DNA of 64,000 nt, taken from assembly GCA_934218695.1 (NCBI GenBank), contig CAKQDA010000003.1, positions 1 to 64,000 of the forward strand, written 5' to 3'. Shown one piece after another: positions 32,101-40,675 of the stretch (its first letter is position 1; the number at the start of each line of letters is the position of its first letter). The stretch comes from an uncultured Succinivibrio sp. GTDB lineage: Bacteria; Pseudomonadota; Gammaproteobacteria; Enterobacterales; Succinivibrionaceae. Below the pieces are notes generated by a model. That model ran no database searches, was not told the origin of the DNA, and saw only the letters and a list, made by a program, of their open reading frames with translations. Both the position numbers and the translations under genes were made by a program.

Positions 32101-32502
32101 AGTACCGTAACCAAGCTAGAGTTCATTGTAGGAGTTGCATATGACGCTGATGTTGAAAAGGCAAAGAGCCTGCTACTGTCGATTGTTAACAGATGTCGCT
32201 ACATTTCAAAAGATCATTCATCTTTAATCTATATCAAGGAACTGGCCGCAAGTTCTATAAACATCTGTGCAGATGTTTATGTAACCAAGATTGGAGAGAG
32301 AAAGCTTACTATTGATTATCTGTGCAGAGAAACACTGAGCGTGTTTGCTAAGAATAACATCGAGATCCCTTTCGATCAGCTGGATCTGCATGTAAAAACT
32401 TTAGAAAAGGATGAATTTATCAGACAGTTGAAGAATGGTCTTTTTAACAAACAGGAAGATTCATTACTGACTAAAAAAACTGCTAAAGAGCTATCTAACT
32501 AG
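29173..32502 (+). CDS. Large mechanosensitive channel of the MscK/KefA type
   Basis: This is a 1,109-residue MscS-superfamily channel. A signal peptide (MKKLFASVLCVLFLQGSALA) leads into a long periplasmic region of about 450 residues rich in coiled-coil-like Leu/Lys/Asp helices. Multiple transmembrane helices follow. The MscS pore-domain signature is LSVGLGFGLQEIFANFVSGI with FERQTRVGDIITL, and a cytoplasmic vestibule ends the protein. The domain plan matches MscK and its relatives, which release solutes on hypo-osmotic shock. I start at the ATG with the signal peptide, not the frame extension through the nadB terminator. Which paralogue (MscK, YjeP/MscM) it equals is uncertain. Confidence 0.9.
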   Translation: MKKLFASVLCVLFLQGSALATTLQTQIGDITIPNAKEINEQIDSLSADASLSEDNKKSLLTLYKTGLDTLDQIKDLTGQQKDLERKLRDANKKLLRLASDYTNQQKIQSLTEDDIKNISDNDLDARLEKAQRDLVTAQIELNNASDIHNKVQTLPEKAQNTVTKNNDTIKDLLSTIDKNANPDLFKNRVYALLICKANLENSLFKNKLANLSILQDLANYEQKIAFSKYSRLDKDVKTLSLKKNLDFSVDDEEKQNEAISKKTPQLAKMVESIRKVNDYLLDHRKKNALYQHDYQEVDSALTKVDQMQKDLDNQIKELGKSLVLSRLLNKHLSMLPNIRLSYDLDEVIANLNIYIYELREQTDRLLDVEQIVNQDIKHDPSLERYRNDLTFLYSQRRRVLSELYQLLANELSTTIELKVKFTSYNSIRTKIKSDISEQLFWVKSNQPLGSEFLYSLVPTVKYEFGNLLNKLSSDKFKTHTTKTALLVVLPFILLALIVISFNRKIHKYNNELAMRLDRKNDSIFVTPAAIISNMIMMVPRLSWMVIVGSIVICLSLATTNLQYQIILIMVLHIFVFVFFLQIIKPNALVQRHFSVQPYKLKRYRNLFNQIWIFSLPLLIFANVAETDSNFIYADITSFIVVLLSCTALLVLSIRIFTRNLSDFANSSAAAFIGSFIAIIVSLMAVLFVASGYLYSIVTLTNRLAFTCYILLAYVLVSQTLHRMMHVYIFKASLKKNHTTEDKNSVEITTQNFISMLNMSPAHLCSKAFKIVNTALLIITAFFMYIQWNDLASVLRYLDTIQIWTKTEIINGSPVVTDYLSLANILLAVFILIVTSVLNKNLPSILEKLLLIKKGINQKSTSYTVKVITSYLITGFGIICAAGSVGIRWENLQWLVAALSVGLGFGLQEIFANFVSGIILLFERQTRVGDIITLNGLSGTVNKIRIRSTTVMSFENKEVMIPNKEFITSALTNWSLTSTVTKLEFIVGVAYDADVEKAKSLLLSIVNRCRYISKDHSSLIYIKELAASSINICADVYVTKIGERKLTIDYLCRETLSVFAKNNIEIPFDQLDLHVKTLEKDEFIRQLKNGLFNKQEDSLLTKKTAKELSN

Positions 32503-32560
32503 CTGTCAGGCTGTCATGGAATGTTGAGTACCCTGATGACTCAGCTCCATCAGAATACAT

Positions 32561-32591
32561 GAAGAGGAAGCTCCTAACGCTTCCTCTTTTG
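32561..32591 (+). terminator. Terminator of the mscK-like gene
   Basis: A perfect 9-bp stem AGAGGAAGC/GCTTCCTCT with a 7-nt loop ends in a short T run, 58 bases after the channel gene stop and between two converging genes. Confidence 0.75.
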
Positions 32592-32620
32592 CTGTATGGT
32601 CTTTCAAGTAACAAATAAGA

Positions 32621-32806
32621 CTACTTGTCGTCCTCTTTTTCTTCAATTGCCTCAAAAGGACAAACAGACTGGCAGGCAGCACAATCTGAACACATTTCAG
32701 CATCGATCTTAAAACTGTCATCAGGCTGTTTCTCTATAGCGCCACAAGGACAGATATCCTGACATTCACCGCACTGAGAACAAATTTCATTATTGATAAC
32801 AAACAT
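32621..32806 (-). CDS. Small ferredoxin with two [4Fe-4S] clusters
   Basis: This 61-residue protein has two CxxCxxCxxxC motifs (CSQCGECQDICPCG and CSDCAACQSVCPFE), each followed by the conserved Ala-Ile after the last cluster region. It should be a low-potential electron carrier of the clostridial 2[4Fe-4S] type. The tail is strongly acidic. The gene stands alone between two plus-strand genes, so its redox partner cannot be inferred from context. Confidence 0.92.
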   Translation of the reverse strand: MFVINNEICSQCGECQDICPCGAIEKQPDDSFKIDAEMCSDCAACQSVCPFEAIEEKEDDK

Positions 32807-32884
32807 TGGTACACCTTTAAATTGTTACAGTTTTATTTAAAACGCTATAATACCATTTAATAGGTTGAGATAAAAAGGCAATTT

Positions 32885-34402
32885 ATGAACACCATCACTG
32901 AAAATTTAAATCATATTCATGATTTCATCAATAAGGCAATAACTGACAGCAAACGTGAAAAAAACAGCGTAACTCTTTTGTGTGTAAGCAAAACAAAACC
33001 CAAAGAAATGGTTTTAGAAGCTTATAAAAATGGAGAAAGACACTTTGGTGAATCATATGCAGTTGAAGCATCTGAGAAAATTGATCAACTAAAAAATCTA
33101 GGCTATAACGACATTATCTGGCACTTTATTGGACCAATTCAGAAAAACAAAACCAAACTTATCGCATCTCACTTTGATATTGTTGAAAGCGTAGACAGAG
33201 TGATTGTAGCCAAAAGATTGAATGAACAAAGACCAGACGGCTTAAAACCGCTGGAAGTTTTAATTCAGGTAAATATCTCTGATGAATCTCAAAAGTCAGG
33301 GTGTTCACCTAACGATATCGATGAGCTTATACAAGAAATATTAAACTGCAAAAAGTTAAAGCTCCGCGGTTTTATGGGCATTGGTAAAGACACTGACAAT
33401 CGCGACGAAATCATACAGGAATTTGCACAATTAAAGGACCTCTTTAACAAGTACAAGACAAGAGTTAATGATTTTGACATACTGTCCATGGGTATGACCC
33501 ATGACATGGATCTGGCAATAGCTCAAGGTTCAACAGAAGTTCGAATCGGAACAGCAATTTTCGGCGCAAGAGAGTATAAAAATAAATCTATGAACGATAT
33601 AAAAGTAGCTTTCATCGGTGGCGGTAATATGTCAAGCTGCATCTATGACAGTATTATCAAAGATTATGATGCAAAAAATATTACAATCAGTGGACCTCAT
33701 CTAGAGAAACTTGAAAAGTTCAGACAACTTGGTTCTAACATCACAACAGACAATGTAAAAACTGTTGCAGAATCTCAGGTAATTTTCCTGGGTGTAAAAC
33801 CTCAAATCTTAACTTCAGTTCTAGAAGAGATTAAAAACTCAAACATTTCTTTAAAAGATAAATTGTTCATATCAATGGCTGCAGGTTATAAACTGTCTTC
33901 TATTTCAGCTAAACTTCAGACACATAATCTGATCCGCATCATGCCGAATACTCCTGCAAAACTTGGTCTTGGCGTAATTGCTGTTAGTTATGATTCTGCT
34001 GTAACTGATAACGAAAAAGAATTATGCAAAAAGATGTTGGCTCACATTGGTGAGTGTATTGAAGGCGACGAGCAGGCATTGAACGTTATAGGAGCTATCT
34101 GCGGTTGCGGTCCTGCTTTTGTCTACAGATTCATGGAATCTCTAATTAGTGAAGCTGTAAGAAACGGAATTTCACCTGATAATGCAAGAAAAATGGTCGA
34201 ACAGACTGTATTTGGCTCTGCATCAATGGTCATAAAAAATCAGGACACTTCTATTGCATCTTTAAGAGAGGCTGTAACGTCAAAGGGCGGAACCACCTTT
34301 GCAGGTCTTACAAAGATGACTGAAGGCAACTTTGAACAGATTATGCAGAATACAATACAGGCAAGTCTTGACAGAACCTACGAATTTGAGAAGATGTTCT
34401 AA
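32885..34402 (+). CDS. Fused PLP-homeostasis protein (YggS) and pyrroline-5-carboxylate reductase (ProC)
   Basis: One 505-residue frame joins two proteins that are usually separate. Residues 1 to about 232 are YggS/PLPBP: PLP-binding Lys in LLCVSKTKP, HFIGPIQKNK, and the SMGMTHDMDLAIAQGSTEVRIG phosphate-binding end. Residues about 236-505 are ProC: Rossmann start VAFIGGGNM, FLGVKPQI, RIMPNTPA and VTSKGGTTFAG. ProC makes proline from pyrroline-5-carboxylate using NAD(P)H. An internal Met (MNDIKVAFIGGG) is where a separate ProC would start, but I see no Shine-Dalgarno sequence before it. yggT follows, matching the common yggS-proC-yggT operon. Confidence 0.95.
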   Translation: MNTITENLNHIHDFINKAITDSKREKNSVTLLCVSKTKPKEMVLEAYKNGERHFGESYAVEASEKIDQLKNLGYNDIIWHFIGPIQKNKTKLIASHFDIVESVDRVIVAKRLNEQRPDGLKPLEVLIQVNISDESQKSGCSPNDIDELIQEILNCKKLKLRGFMGIGKDTDNRDEIIQEFAQLKDLFNKYKTRVNDFDILSMGMTHDMDLAIAQGSTEVRIGTAIFGAREYKNKSMNDIKVAFIGGGNMSSCIYDSIIKDYDAKNITISGPHLEKLEKFRQLGSNITTDNVKTVAESQVIFLGVKPQILTSVLEEIKNSNISLKDKLFISMAAGYKLSSISAKLQTHNLIRIMPNTPAKLGLGVIAVSYDSAVTDNEKELCKKMLAHIGECIEGDEQALNVIGAICGCGPAFVYRFMESLISEAVRNGISPDNARKMVEQTVFGSASMVIKNQDTSIASLREAVTSKGGTTFAGLTKMTEGNFEQIMQNTIQASLDRTYEFEKMF

Positions 34403-34426
34403 TAGATTTTAAGTATAGGGATAAAC

Positions 34427-34963
34427 ATGGCAATTAATTTTCTAATTATGTTTATAACTGCAGTAGTGATGCTTTTTGAGTTAAGATCGCTAATGCAGTC
34501 TTCAAGCATCGACTACTATCATCCTTTTACACAGGCTGTAGTAAAACTCACTGAGCCTCTGTTAGGCAGACTTCCAATCAGGAATTTACATATTAAAGGA
34601 TTTTATTACTGTGGGTTTATTGTAGCTTTTGTAATTTCTGTAATTTTCTTTACAGTGTTAGGTTTTTTCTCATATCTTAATATCTTATTTATTGCCATGT
34701 GTTCAGTCATCGTGACTGTAAAAGGTTTTGGCTATCTTTTAATCTTTTTACTGTTAGCTCAGGCTTTGACATCTTGGTTACCAAACACACGCTATCTGAG
34801 TATGACCTTTGCGCAAATTACCTACCCTATAGTAGGACCAGTTCAAAAACTGATACCTCCAATAGGAATGATTGATTTGTCGTTAATGGTTGTTATGATT
34901 GCACTCTTTGCCCTTAACTCTATGTTGGGCATGATATTTGGAAGACTTTGGTTTCTTTTCTAG
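34427..34963 (+). CDS. yggT: YggT-family membrane protein
   Basis: This 178-residue integral membrane protein has two YggT repeats, each with hydrophobic helices and a Pro-rich turn; the second contains YPIVGPVQKLIPPIGMIDLS. Family members have been linked to osmotic or envelope physiology, but the molecular role is unknown. It lies 24 bases after the yggS-proC fusion gene and is surely co-transcribed; a terminator follows. Confidence 0.9.
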   Translation: MAINFLIMFITAVVMLFELRSLMQSSSIDYYHPFTQAVVKLTEPLLGRLPIRNLHIKGFYYCGFIVAFVISVIFFTVLGFFSYLNILFIAMCSVIVTVKGFGYLLIFLLLAQALTSWLPNTRYLSMTFAQITYPIVGPVQKLIPPIGMIDLSLMVVMIALFALNSMLGMIFGRLWFLF

Positions 34964-34984
34964 GATTGATACATCCGTACTAAG

Positions 34985-35013
34985 CCGGCTTATACTATCA
35001 AGCCGGTTTTTTT
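34985..35013 (+). terminator. Terminator after yggT
   Basis: A perfect 7-bp stem CCGGCTT/AAGCCGG with an 8-nt loop is followed by seven T. The T run overlaps the last bases of the convergent parC gene. Confidence 0.9.
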
Positions 35014-37333
35014 ATTCTAGTGTAAATTCAGTATCTTCTATAGGAGGAGCCTGAACTTCATCATCTTCAGATTTAGGAATAATAATTTCAAGAGAATCGA
35101 TCTTCTGGAAGCCTCTAGGCAATAAATCACCAGACTTGCTTCTGGAACTTATTCTGTCAGCAATTTCTCTTACAGATAAATTGATAGTTCTCTTACCACA
35201 GTGAATTATCATAGATGCCTTTTCAGGAACAATCTCCATGGTAGCAATACCATCAGCACCAATTGCTAATTTAGCTCCATTGATACCAATAAGTTTATTG
35301 CCTTTTCCCTGTGATAATTCAGGTAACTCATTTACCTTATAAATTAGCAGACGACCTGACCTGCTTGCTACAGCCAAAAGATCAGTGTCCTTATCTACTA
35401 CAAGAAGAGGCTTTAAAATGTTGGAATCATCATCTACAGTGATAAGAGCTTTTCCAGCTTTGTTTCTGGTCTGTAAATCTTCCGATTTGACCATAAATCC
35501 ATAGCCTTTATCAGAAGCCACAATAAAATGCTCATTGTCATGACCTATTACTACATGACAGGCACTCTCTCCAGACTGCAGATTTACCTTTGCTGACAGA
35601 GGTTCTCCCTGTCCTCGGGCAGAAGGTAAATCCTTAACATCTACAGTATAAACTCTTCCTTTATTTGTTATAAAACAAGCCTTGTCATTTGTCTTTCCTG
35701 ATGCTTTTGACTTAAAAGCATCCCCAGAACGGTAAGACATGGTCTCAGCTTCAATATCTGAACCGCTTGCTGCTCTAACCCAGCCCATTTTCGAAAGAAT
35801 AACTGTAGCAGGAGTACTTGGAACGAGTTCATCTTCACTAATAGCCTTTGCAACTTCTCTCTGGACGATTCGACATTTTCTGTCATCACCGTAAAGTTTC
35901 ACATCGGACTGAATTTCCTTTTTGATAAAGCTCTTTAACTTTGTTTCAGAGCCTAACAGAGTCTCCAGTTTTTTCTGCTCTTCTATCAGTTTGTCTTTTT
36001 CGGCAGTAAGCTTAATTTCCTCTAACCTAGCTAACTGTCTTAACTTGGTTTCGAGAATATACTCAACCTGAGCTTCTGATAAGTTAAATCTTTCAATGAG
36101 TTTCTGTTTAGGGTTTTCTTCATGACGAATAATATCGATCACTTCATCAATATTTAAAACAATCAGTAAGAAACCTTCTAAGAGATGTAATCTTTTATTA
36201 ACAATCTCTAAACGGCTATTTAGGCGACGTCTTACCGTACTGATTCTAAAAGATAACCACTCTGACAGGATAGTTCTTAAGTCTTTGATCGCAGGTTTAC
36301 CATCAATACCTAATATATTGAGGTTTACCTTATATCTCTTTTCAAGATCTGTTACCGCATACAGGTGTTCCATAAGCTCATCTAGATCGACACGCTTTGA
36401 TCTTGGAGTGATAATAATTTTACAAGGGCAGCTATGATCTGAAGCATTTGTAATAGAAGCTACCATTGGTAACTTTTTCTTTGACATCAAATCAGCAATC
36501 TGACGTTCTATTGAACCGCCTGATACCTGAAAAGGAAGTGCATTGATTACGATCTCATCTTTTTCAATTGAGTAAACTGCCCTTTGGCGAACAAAACCTC
36601 TACCTGTTTCGTAAATGTCTTTTAATTCTTGTTCTGAATTGGTAATTTCACATCCACAAGGATAGTCTGGACCTGGTACATATTTCATCAAATCTGATAC
36701 TGTCAGCTCAGGCTTATCCATTAGTGCAATTACTGCACTTGCAACTTCATTTAAGTTGTGTGATGGAATATCAGTTGCCATACCAACAGCAATTCCAGTT
36801 GTTCCGTTTAGCAGAATATTAGGAAGTCTGGCTGGCAGAAACTTTGGTTCATTAACTGTACCATCGAAATTTGGAAGCCAATCCACACAACCCGAATTTA
36901 TATCTGCAAGAAGAACATTAGAATATGGTGCAAGTCTTGATTCCGTATATCGCATTGCAGCGAATGACTTTGGATCTTCGACGTCACCCCAGTTTCCCTG
37001 ACCATCAACTAAAGGATACCTATATGTAAATGGCTGAGCCATGATAACCATTGCCTGATAGCAGGCACTATCACCATGTGGGTGATATTTACCGATTACC
37101 TCGCCTACGGTTCTGGCTGATTTTGAATGCTTTGCTTTAGGATCAATTCCTAACTTGGACATTGCATAAATAATTCTTCGCTGTACTGGTTTCATACCGT
37201 CAGTAACAGATGGCAATGCTCTGTCTCGAATTACATTCATAGAATAATTTAGATATGCTTCTTCTGCAAACTCCTGAAGAGGCAAAGGTTCTATTCCTTC
37301 GAGACTGAATTTTTTATTAATTTGATCTGACAT
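35012..37333 (-). CDS. parC: DNA topoisomerase IV subunit A
   Basis: ParC carries the DNA breakage-reunion activity of topoisomerase IV, which decatenates chromosomes. The catalytic Tyr is residue 129 in [10 protein letters not shown]. ParC rather than GyrA is indicated by the match to LNYSMYVIMDRALP-type ParC starts, [25 protein letters not shown], the 773-residue length and a degenerate C-terminal beta-pinwheel. At the position of E. coli Glu84 this protein has Gln93, while the equivalent of Ser80 (Ser89) is retained. parE is not adjacent. Confidence 0.95.
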   Translation of the reverse strand: MSDQINKKFSLEGIEPLPLQEFAEEAYLNYSMNVIRDRALPSVTDGMKPVQRRIIYAMSKLGIDPKAKHSKSARTVGEVIGKYHPHGDSACYQAMVIMAQPFTYRYPLVDGQGNWGDVEDPKSFAAMRYTESRLAPYSNVLLADINSGCVDWLPNFDGTVNEPKFLPARLPNILLNGTTGIAVGMATDIPSHNLNEVASAVIALMDKPELTVSDLMKYVPGPDYPCGCEITNSEQELKDIYETGRGFVRQRAVYSIEKDEIVINALPFQVSGGSIERQIADLMSKKKLPMVASITNASDHSCPCKIIITPRSKRVDLDELMEHLYAVTDLEKRYKVNLNILGIDGKPAIKDLRTILSEWLSFRISTVRRRLNSRLEIVNKRLHLLEGFLLIVLNIDEVIDIIRHEENPKQKLIERFNLSEAQVEYILETKLRQLARLEEIKLTAEKDKLIEEQKKLETLLGSETKLKSFIKKEIQSDVKLYGDDRKCRIVQREVAKAISEDELVPSTPATVILSKMGWVRAASGSDIEAETMSYRSGDAFKSKASGKTNDKACFITNKGRVYTVDVKDLPSARGQGEPLSAKVNLQSGESACHVVIGHDNEHFIVASDKGYGFMVKSEDLQTRNKAGKALITVDDDSNILKPLLVVDKDTDLLAVASRSGRLLIYKVNELPELSQGKGNKLIGINGAKLAIGADGIATMEIVPEKASMIIHCGKRTINLSVREIADRISSRSKSGDLLPRGFQKIDSLEIIIPKSEDDEVQAPPIEDTEFTLE

Positions 37334-37532
37334 TTATTTTTTCTCGCACAACCATTGCAGTTGTGTATATAATATTATTGCTACAGTATATTTTATCAAA
37401 AATGCACAACAAAGCTATGTTAAGAATGAGTTTTGTGTGATTCTATTACAATAATAAAACACTCGTTTAATGATATTTAAATCAGGCAATTGTATGTTCT
37501 TAACAATTGCTTTTATATCAGGTATGAATCCA

Positions 37533-38180
37533 GTGAAAAAATTTAAATTATTTTTGGCTTTATCTGTAATTTCATTTGCTTCATTTTCTATTCAATCTAA
37601 AGCATATACATTTCACAATATCCCTAATGAACTACTGTCAAAAGCTGTTAGTTCTGAGGTTGTTTATGACGAAGAGTTTGACTATACAAAACTAGGAACA
37701 TCATCTAACTTAATTAATTCTAGTTTCCTTGCTCAAACACAGTCTCAAAAGAGAATGCTAGTTGACGCTGTTATTGTCAACAAAGCTGCACATCAAATGA
37801 TTCTCATGAAAGACGGTCAAGAGATCAGAAAGTTTTGGATTGCCTTATCTGATAAGCCTTACGGAAAAAAACAATTTGAAGGAGATAAAAAAACTCCTGA
37901 AGGGACATACACCTTAGATTACATAAAGAAAAGATCAAATTACTATAAAGCATTCCATATTTCATATCCCAATGCTAAAGATATCGAATTTGCTAGAAGC
38001 TATGGAAGACGTCCTGGAGGAATGATCATGGTCCATGGACAGCCTCCATCAAGAAGTAGCTATAATGAAACTGTACAGAGAACAGATTGGACTAACGGCT
38101 GTATAGCCTTGTTAAATCCTGATTTGGATATATTTTTATCAATGGTTGATGTCGGAACTCCAATTACAATCAATCCGTAA
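37533..38180 (+). CDS. L,D-transpeptidase (YkuD domain), exported
   Basis: A signal peptide (KKFKLFLALSVISFASFSIQSKA) is followed by a YkuD domain. It holds the catalytic His in MIMVHGQPP and the Cys in RTDWTNGCIALLNPD, the expected HG...(S/T)xGC layout. Such enzymes form 3-3 peptidoglycan cross-links or attach lipoproteins; which of these applies cannot be told. The longest frame starts at 37470. I prefer the GTG at 37533, which has AGGT 9 bases upstream and gives a clean signal peptide; the ATG at 37524 is the alternative. The gene stands alone between divergent parC and convergent genes. Confidence 0.87.
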   Translation: MKKFKLFLALSVISFASFSIQSKAYTFHNIPNELLSKAVSSEVVYDEEFDYTKLGTSSNLINSSFLAQTQSQKRMLVDAVIVNKAAHQMILMKDGQEIRKFWIALSDKPYGKKQFEGDKKTPEGTYTLDYIKKRSNYYKAFHISYPNAKDIEFARSYGRRPGGMIMVHGQPPSRSSYNETVQRTDWTNGCIALLNPDLDIFLSMVDVGTPITINP

Positions 38181-38216
38181 TAGAGTTCCGAAAATAATTA
38201 TTTTCAGTATGAGAGT

Positions 38217-38576
38217 CTAATCATCAGGGAACCATTTAGCGATTACTTCATCAGCCATTTCATCTGCAACACTAAAAACGATATCCACAACGTGGACATC
38301 GTTTTTTAGGTTATCCTGTGCACCAGTAAACCAAATTTCAACAACTGCACTCTCATCTGTTGCATATTCTGAAGAATCAAAATCATCATCTGAAGATAAA
38401 TTTCTGAATCTGCATTCCATCATGTAGTCTTCATCGTTAGTAATTTTACGTACTTTTGAATATGCTACAGGGTCATTCAAGGACAAAGCTTCTTCACTAA
38501 TTGTTGTGTAAAGATCAACGGCTTTATTACTCAGCTTTTCAAGTTGCTCTTCTGATATATTTTCAAAATCCACCAT
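38217..38576 (-). CDS. Small acidic protein of unknown function
   Basis: I do not recognise this protein. The ATG at 38576 is preceded by GGGGAG at a 10-base spacing and lies just after the stop of the upstream gene, so the two are translationally linked. The product of 119 residues is strongly acidic, with many Asp/Glu and a SSDDDFDSSEYATDES stretch, and has no signal peptide or membrane helix. Its predicted strands (YMMECRFRNL, AVVEIWFTGA, DVHVVDIVFSV) suggest a small alpha/beta fold. The genetic link to a flavin-binding protein is the only functional clue. Confidence 0.75.
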   Translation of the reverse strand: MVDFENISEEQLEKLSNKAVDLYTTISEEALSLNDPVAYSKVRKITNDEDYMMECRFRNLSSDDDFDSSEYATDESAVVEIWFTGAQDNLKNDVHVVDIVFSVADEMADEVIAKWFPDD

Positions 38577-38577
38577 A

Positions 38578-39120
38578 TTAAACAAGCTCCCCACCTGAAT
38601 AAAATGTTGAGCCTGTAACATGATGAAGAGTACTTATGAAACCTGGATTAAAACATTCCTGATTATCATCCCACATGTCAGATTTAACATAAACATTTAG
38701 TACTTTAGATAAACAGATCCCCTTATCAGAGAATAATTGTTCATCTTGTAATTCACATTCGAAATAAGCTAAAGCATCAGACATAACATCAAAACCGAAA
38801 TTTTGAGACTTTTCAGTTTTTATATGCTTAACCTCTAGCTTATTACCAACATTGCGACCGTGTACAGAACCAAGTTCCAATGCAGTATTCTTTTGACTAT
38901 TGCTTGGTATAGCAACCACAAATTGCTTTGTATGTCGTATATTTTCAGAAGTTGTGTGGTTTTTATCTAATACAAGTAATAAAACATCAGGGTCATAAGG
39001 ACAAGACCAAGCTGCAGTCATTCCATCAGGCACATCTTTACTACTTTTAGTAAAAATACATACCAGTGGACCACCAGAAATAACACGATATGCTAAAGAA
39101 TTGGCTATATTTTTATACAT
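38578..39120 (-). CDS. Flavoredoxin-like FMN-binding split-barrel protein
   Basis: This 180-residue protein resembles the flavin reductase-like/flavoredoxin family. It has VISGGPLVCIFTKS, the DGMTAAWSCPYDPDVLLLVLD segment that binds FMN in relatives, and a C-terminal YF-CELQ-EQLF segment. I start at MYKNIANSLAY, with AGGGG 5 bases upstream. It may be an electron carrier or reductase typical of anaerobes. It forms a two-gene unit with the acidic protein downstream, with immediately adjoining stop and start. The natural partner is unknown. Confidence 0.82.
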   Translation of the reverse strand: MYKNIANSLAYRVISGGPLVCIFTKSSKDVPDGMTAAWSCPYDPDVLLLVLDKNHTTSENIRHTKQFVVAIPSNSQKNTALELGSVHGRNVGNKLEVKHIKTEKSQNFGFDVMSDALAYFECELQDEQLFSDKGICLSKVLNVYVKSDMWDDNQECFNPGFISTLHHVTGSTFYSGGELV

Positions 39121-39140
39121 ACAAACCCCTATGTGCACAC

Positions 39141-39170
39141 AAAAGAAAAGAGCCTCCGTGGAGACTCTTC
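39141..39170 (-). terminator. Terminator of the alpha operon
   Basis: On the minus strand an 8-bp stem AGAGTCTC/GAGGCTCT (one G-T pair) with a 4-nt loop is followed by TTTCTTTT. It comes 25 bases after the second alpha-subunit gene, supporting that gene as the operon's last member. Confidence 0.8.
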
Positions 39171-39194
39171 TATTTTATCTTATTTATTTTAAAA

Positions 39195-40184
39195 TTAGAT
39201 AGTGTTATCTAATTCTGATGGAGGCCAGTTCTCAAGACGCATACCTAATGATAAACCTCTTTCTGCAAGTACATCCTTGATTTCAGTCAATGACTTCTTG
39301 CCTAGATTTGGAGTCTTGAGTAGCTCAACTTCGGTCTTCTGAACTAGATCACCAATATACTTGATGCCTTCAGTCTTTAGACAATTTGCAGAACGTACTG
39401 TTAATTCAAGATCTTCAACAGGACAAATCAACTTAGGATCGATAAGAGGTCTGAACGAAGAATCCTCAGTAGGAGCGACAGAATTTCTGATATCAACGAA
39501 TGAATTCAACTGATCAGCAAAAATAGTAGCTGCAATACTTACAGCATTCTTTGGATCTATAGTGCCATTTGTTTCAATATCAAGAATTAACTGTTCTTTT
39601 TCATCCGCAATAGGAGCTGTGTGTACAGCTACATTTAACACAGGGCAATATGATGGGTCTATCTGTAAATGACCGATGAAACGCTCTTCTGAGCCTTCAA
39701 CGTATGGACGATTGACAGCAGGAACATATCCACGACCGCGAGTTACATGCAAATGCATATTTAACTCTTTGTTATCGTCTGTTAAATGACAAATGATTTG
39801 TTCTGGGTTCTTAATTTCGATACCAGCAGGACACTGAATGTCTGCAGCAGTAACCGGACCAACACCTTTCTTCTTCAGCAGAAGAACAGGTTCGTCTCTC
39901 AAAGAACCTTCTGATGCAACAGCAACTTCTTTTAGATTTAAAAGTATAAGAAGAATATCTTCTTGAATGCCTTCTACTGCACTGTATTCATGCACTACAC
40001 CATCAATTTCTACTGCGGTGATGGCATATCCAGGAATAGAGGACAGCATAATACGACGGAGTGCTGTGCCTACGATTTGAGCATAATGAGGCTCAAATGG
40101 CTCAAGAATTACACGGCTGACATTACGTGAAAGCTCAGTAACTTCTTTAATATTTGGCTTAATAGAATCAATGATCTGATCCAA
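39195..40184 (-). CDS. rpoA: RNA polymerase alpha subunit, copy 1 (beta-side type)
   Basis: This is a full-length alpha subunit of 329 residues, encoded after rplQ rather than before it. It keeps the assembly helix ALRRIMLSS (Arg43-Arg44, equal to E. coli Arg44-Arg45), [35 protein letters not shown] and RGRGYVPA. It has lost E. coli residues about 187-200 (the [10 protein letters not shown] region), replaced by a shorter unrelated stretch. Helix 1 also departs from ERGFGHTLG. The C-terminal domain is intact, with the DNA-contact residues of TVRSANCLK and NLGKKSL. Translation appears to start at TTG, preceded by GAGGGTG; no in-frame ATG or GTG fits. I infer a dedicated alpha-I, facing beta. 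Confidence 0.95.
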   Translation of the reverse strand: MDQIIDSIKPNIKEVTELSRNVSRVILEPFEPHYAQIVGTALRRIMLSSIPGYAITAVEIDGVVHEYSAVEGIQEDILLILLNLKEVAVASEGSLRDEPVLLLKKKGVGPVTAADIQCPAGIEIKNPEQIICHLTDDNKELNMHLHVTRGRGYVPAVNRPYVEGSEERFIGHLQIDPSYCPVLNVAVHTAPIADEKEQLILDIETNGTIDPKNAVSIAATIFADQLNSFVDIRNSVAPTEDSSFRPLIDPKLICPVEDLELTVRSANCLKTEGIKYIGDLVQKTEVELLKTPNLGKKSLTEIKDVLAERGLSLGMRLENWPPSELDNTI

Positions 40185-40230
40185 GGTTTCACCCTCGTTT
40201 TTTAGTACAGTTAGTTAGCTAGAAATCTGA

Positions 40231-40252
40231 ATGGGCGCAACTATGCGCCCAT
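40231..40252 (-). other. GC-rich hairpin between rplQ and rpoA copy 1
   Basis: A perfect 9-bp stem ATGGGCGCA/TGCGCCCAT with a 4-nt loop starts right after the rplQ stop. No T run follows, so it looks more like a processing or stabilising structure, or a partial terminator, than a full stop. It stands out because neighbouring alpha-operon gaps lack such structures. Confidence 0.65.
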
Positions 40253-40256
40253 AGAA

Positions 40257-40655
40257 TTATTCAGCAGCTTTTGAATCTTTTGATTCTTCAGCAGCTTCAG
40301 GACGGTCAGTTAACATGATATAAGCTACAGGAGCCTTATCAGTTGAACGTAAACCAGCCTTTAAGATACGGGTGTAACCGCCGTTACGGTTAGCTGATAG
40401 CTTACCAATAACGTTGAATAACTTTGCTACAACAGCTTCATCACGAAGACGAGCCTGTGCTAAACGACGGTTTGCAACGGTATCAACCTTAGCTAAAGTG
40501 ATTAATGGTTCTACGAAGCGACGTAATTCCTTAGCCTTTGGAACAGTAGTCTTAATTACTTCGAAGGTTAATAAAGCCTTAGCTAAATTACGGTACAATG
40601 CAGCACGGTGTGCAGCTGTACGACCTAAATGACGGCCACTTAAACGATGACGCAT
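40257..40655 (-). CDS. rplQ: 50S ribosomal protein L17
   Basis: bL17 lies near the exit-tunnel side of the large subunit. The start [20 protein letters not shown] and the central [22 protein letters not shown] are typical. It has 132 residues with an acidic, Ser/Glu/Ala-rich tail. It is normally the last gene of the alpha operon; here a second alpha-subunit gene follows it. Confidence 0.98.
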   Translation of the reverse strand: MRHRLSGRHLGRTAAHRAALYRNLAKALLTFEVIKTTVPKAKELRRFVEPLITLAKVDTVANRRLAQARLRDEAVVAKLFNVIGKLSANRNGGYTRILKAGLRSTDKAPVAYIMLTDRPEAAEESKDSKAAE

Positions 40656-40675
40656 TTTTAATTCCTTCTAAACAG

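Noticed and set aside
32506-32721. A 71-residue minus-strand frame overlapping the ferredoxin gene.
   Set aside because: It overlaps the ferredoxin in another frame and covers the terminator; the ferredoxin frame has full cysteine motifs.
38190-38205. A 16-bp perfect AT palindrome GAAAATAATTATTTTC between two converging genes.
   Set aside because: It is short, very AT-rich and lacks a stable GC stem; chance is likely, so it is not called a terminator.
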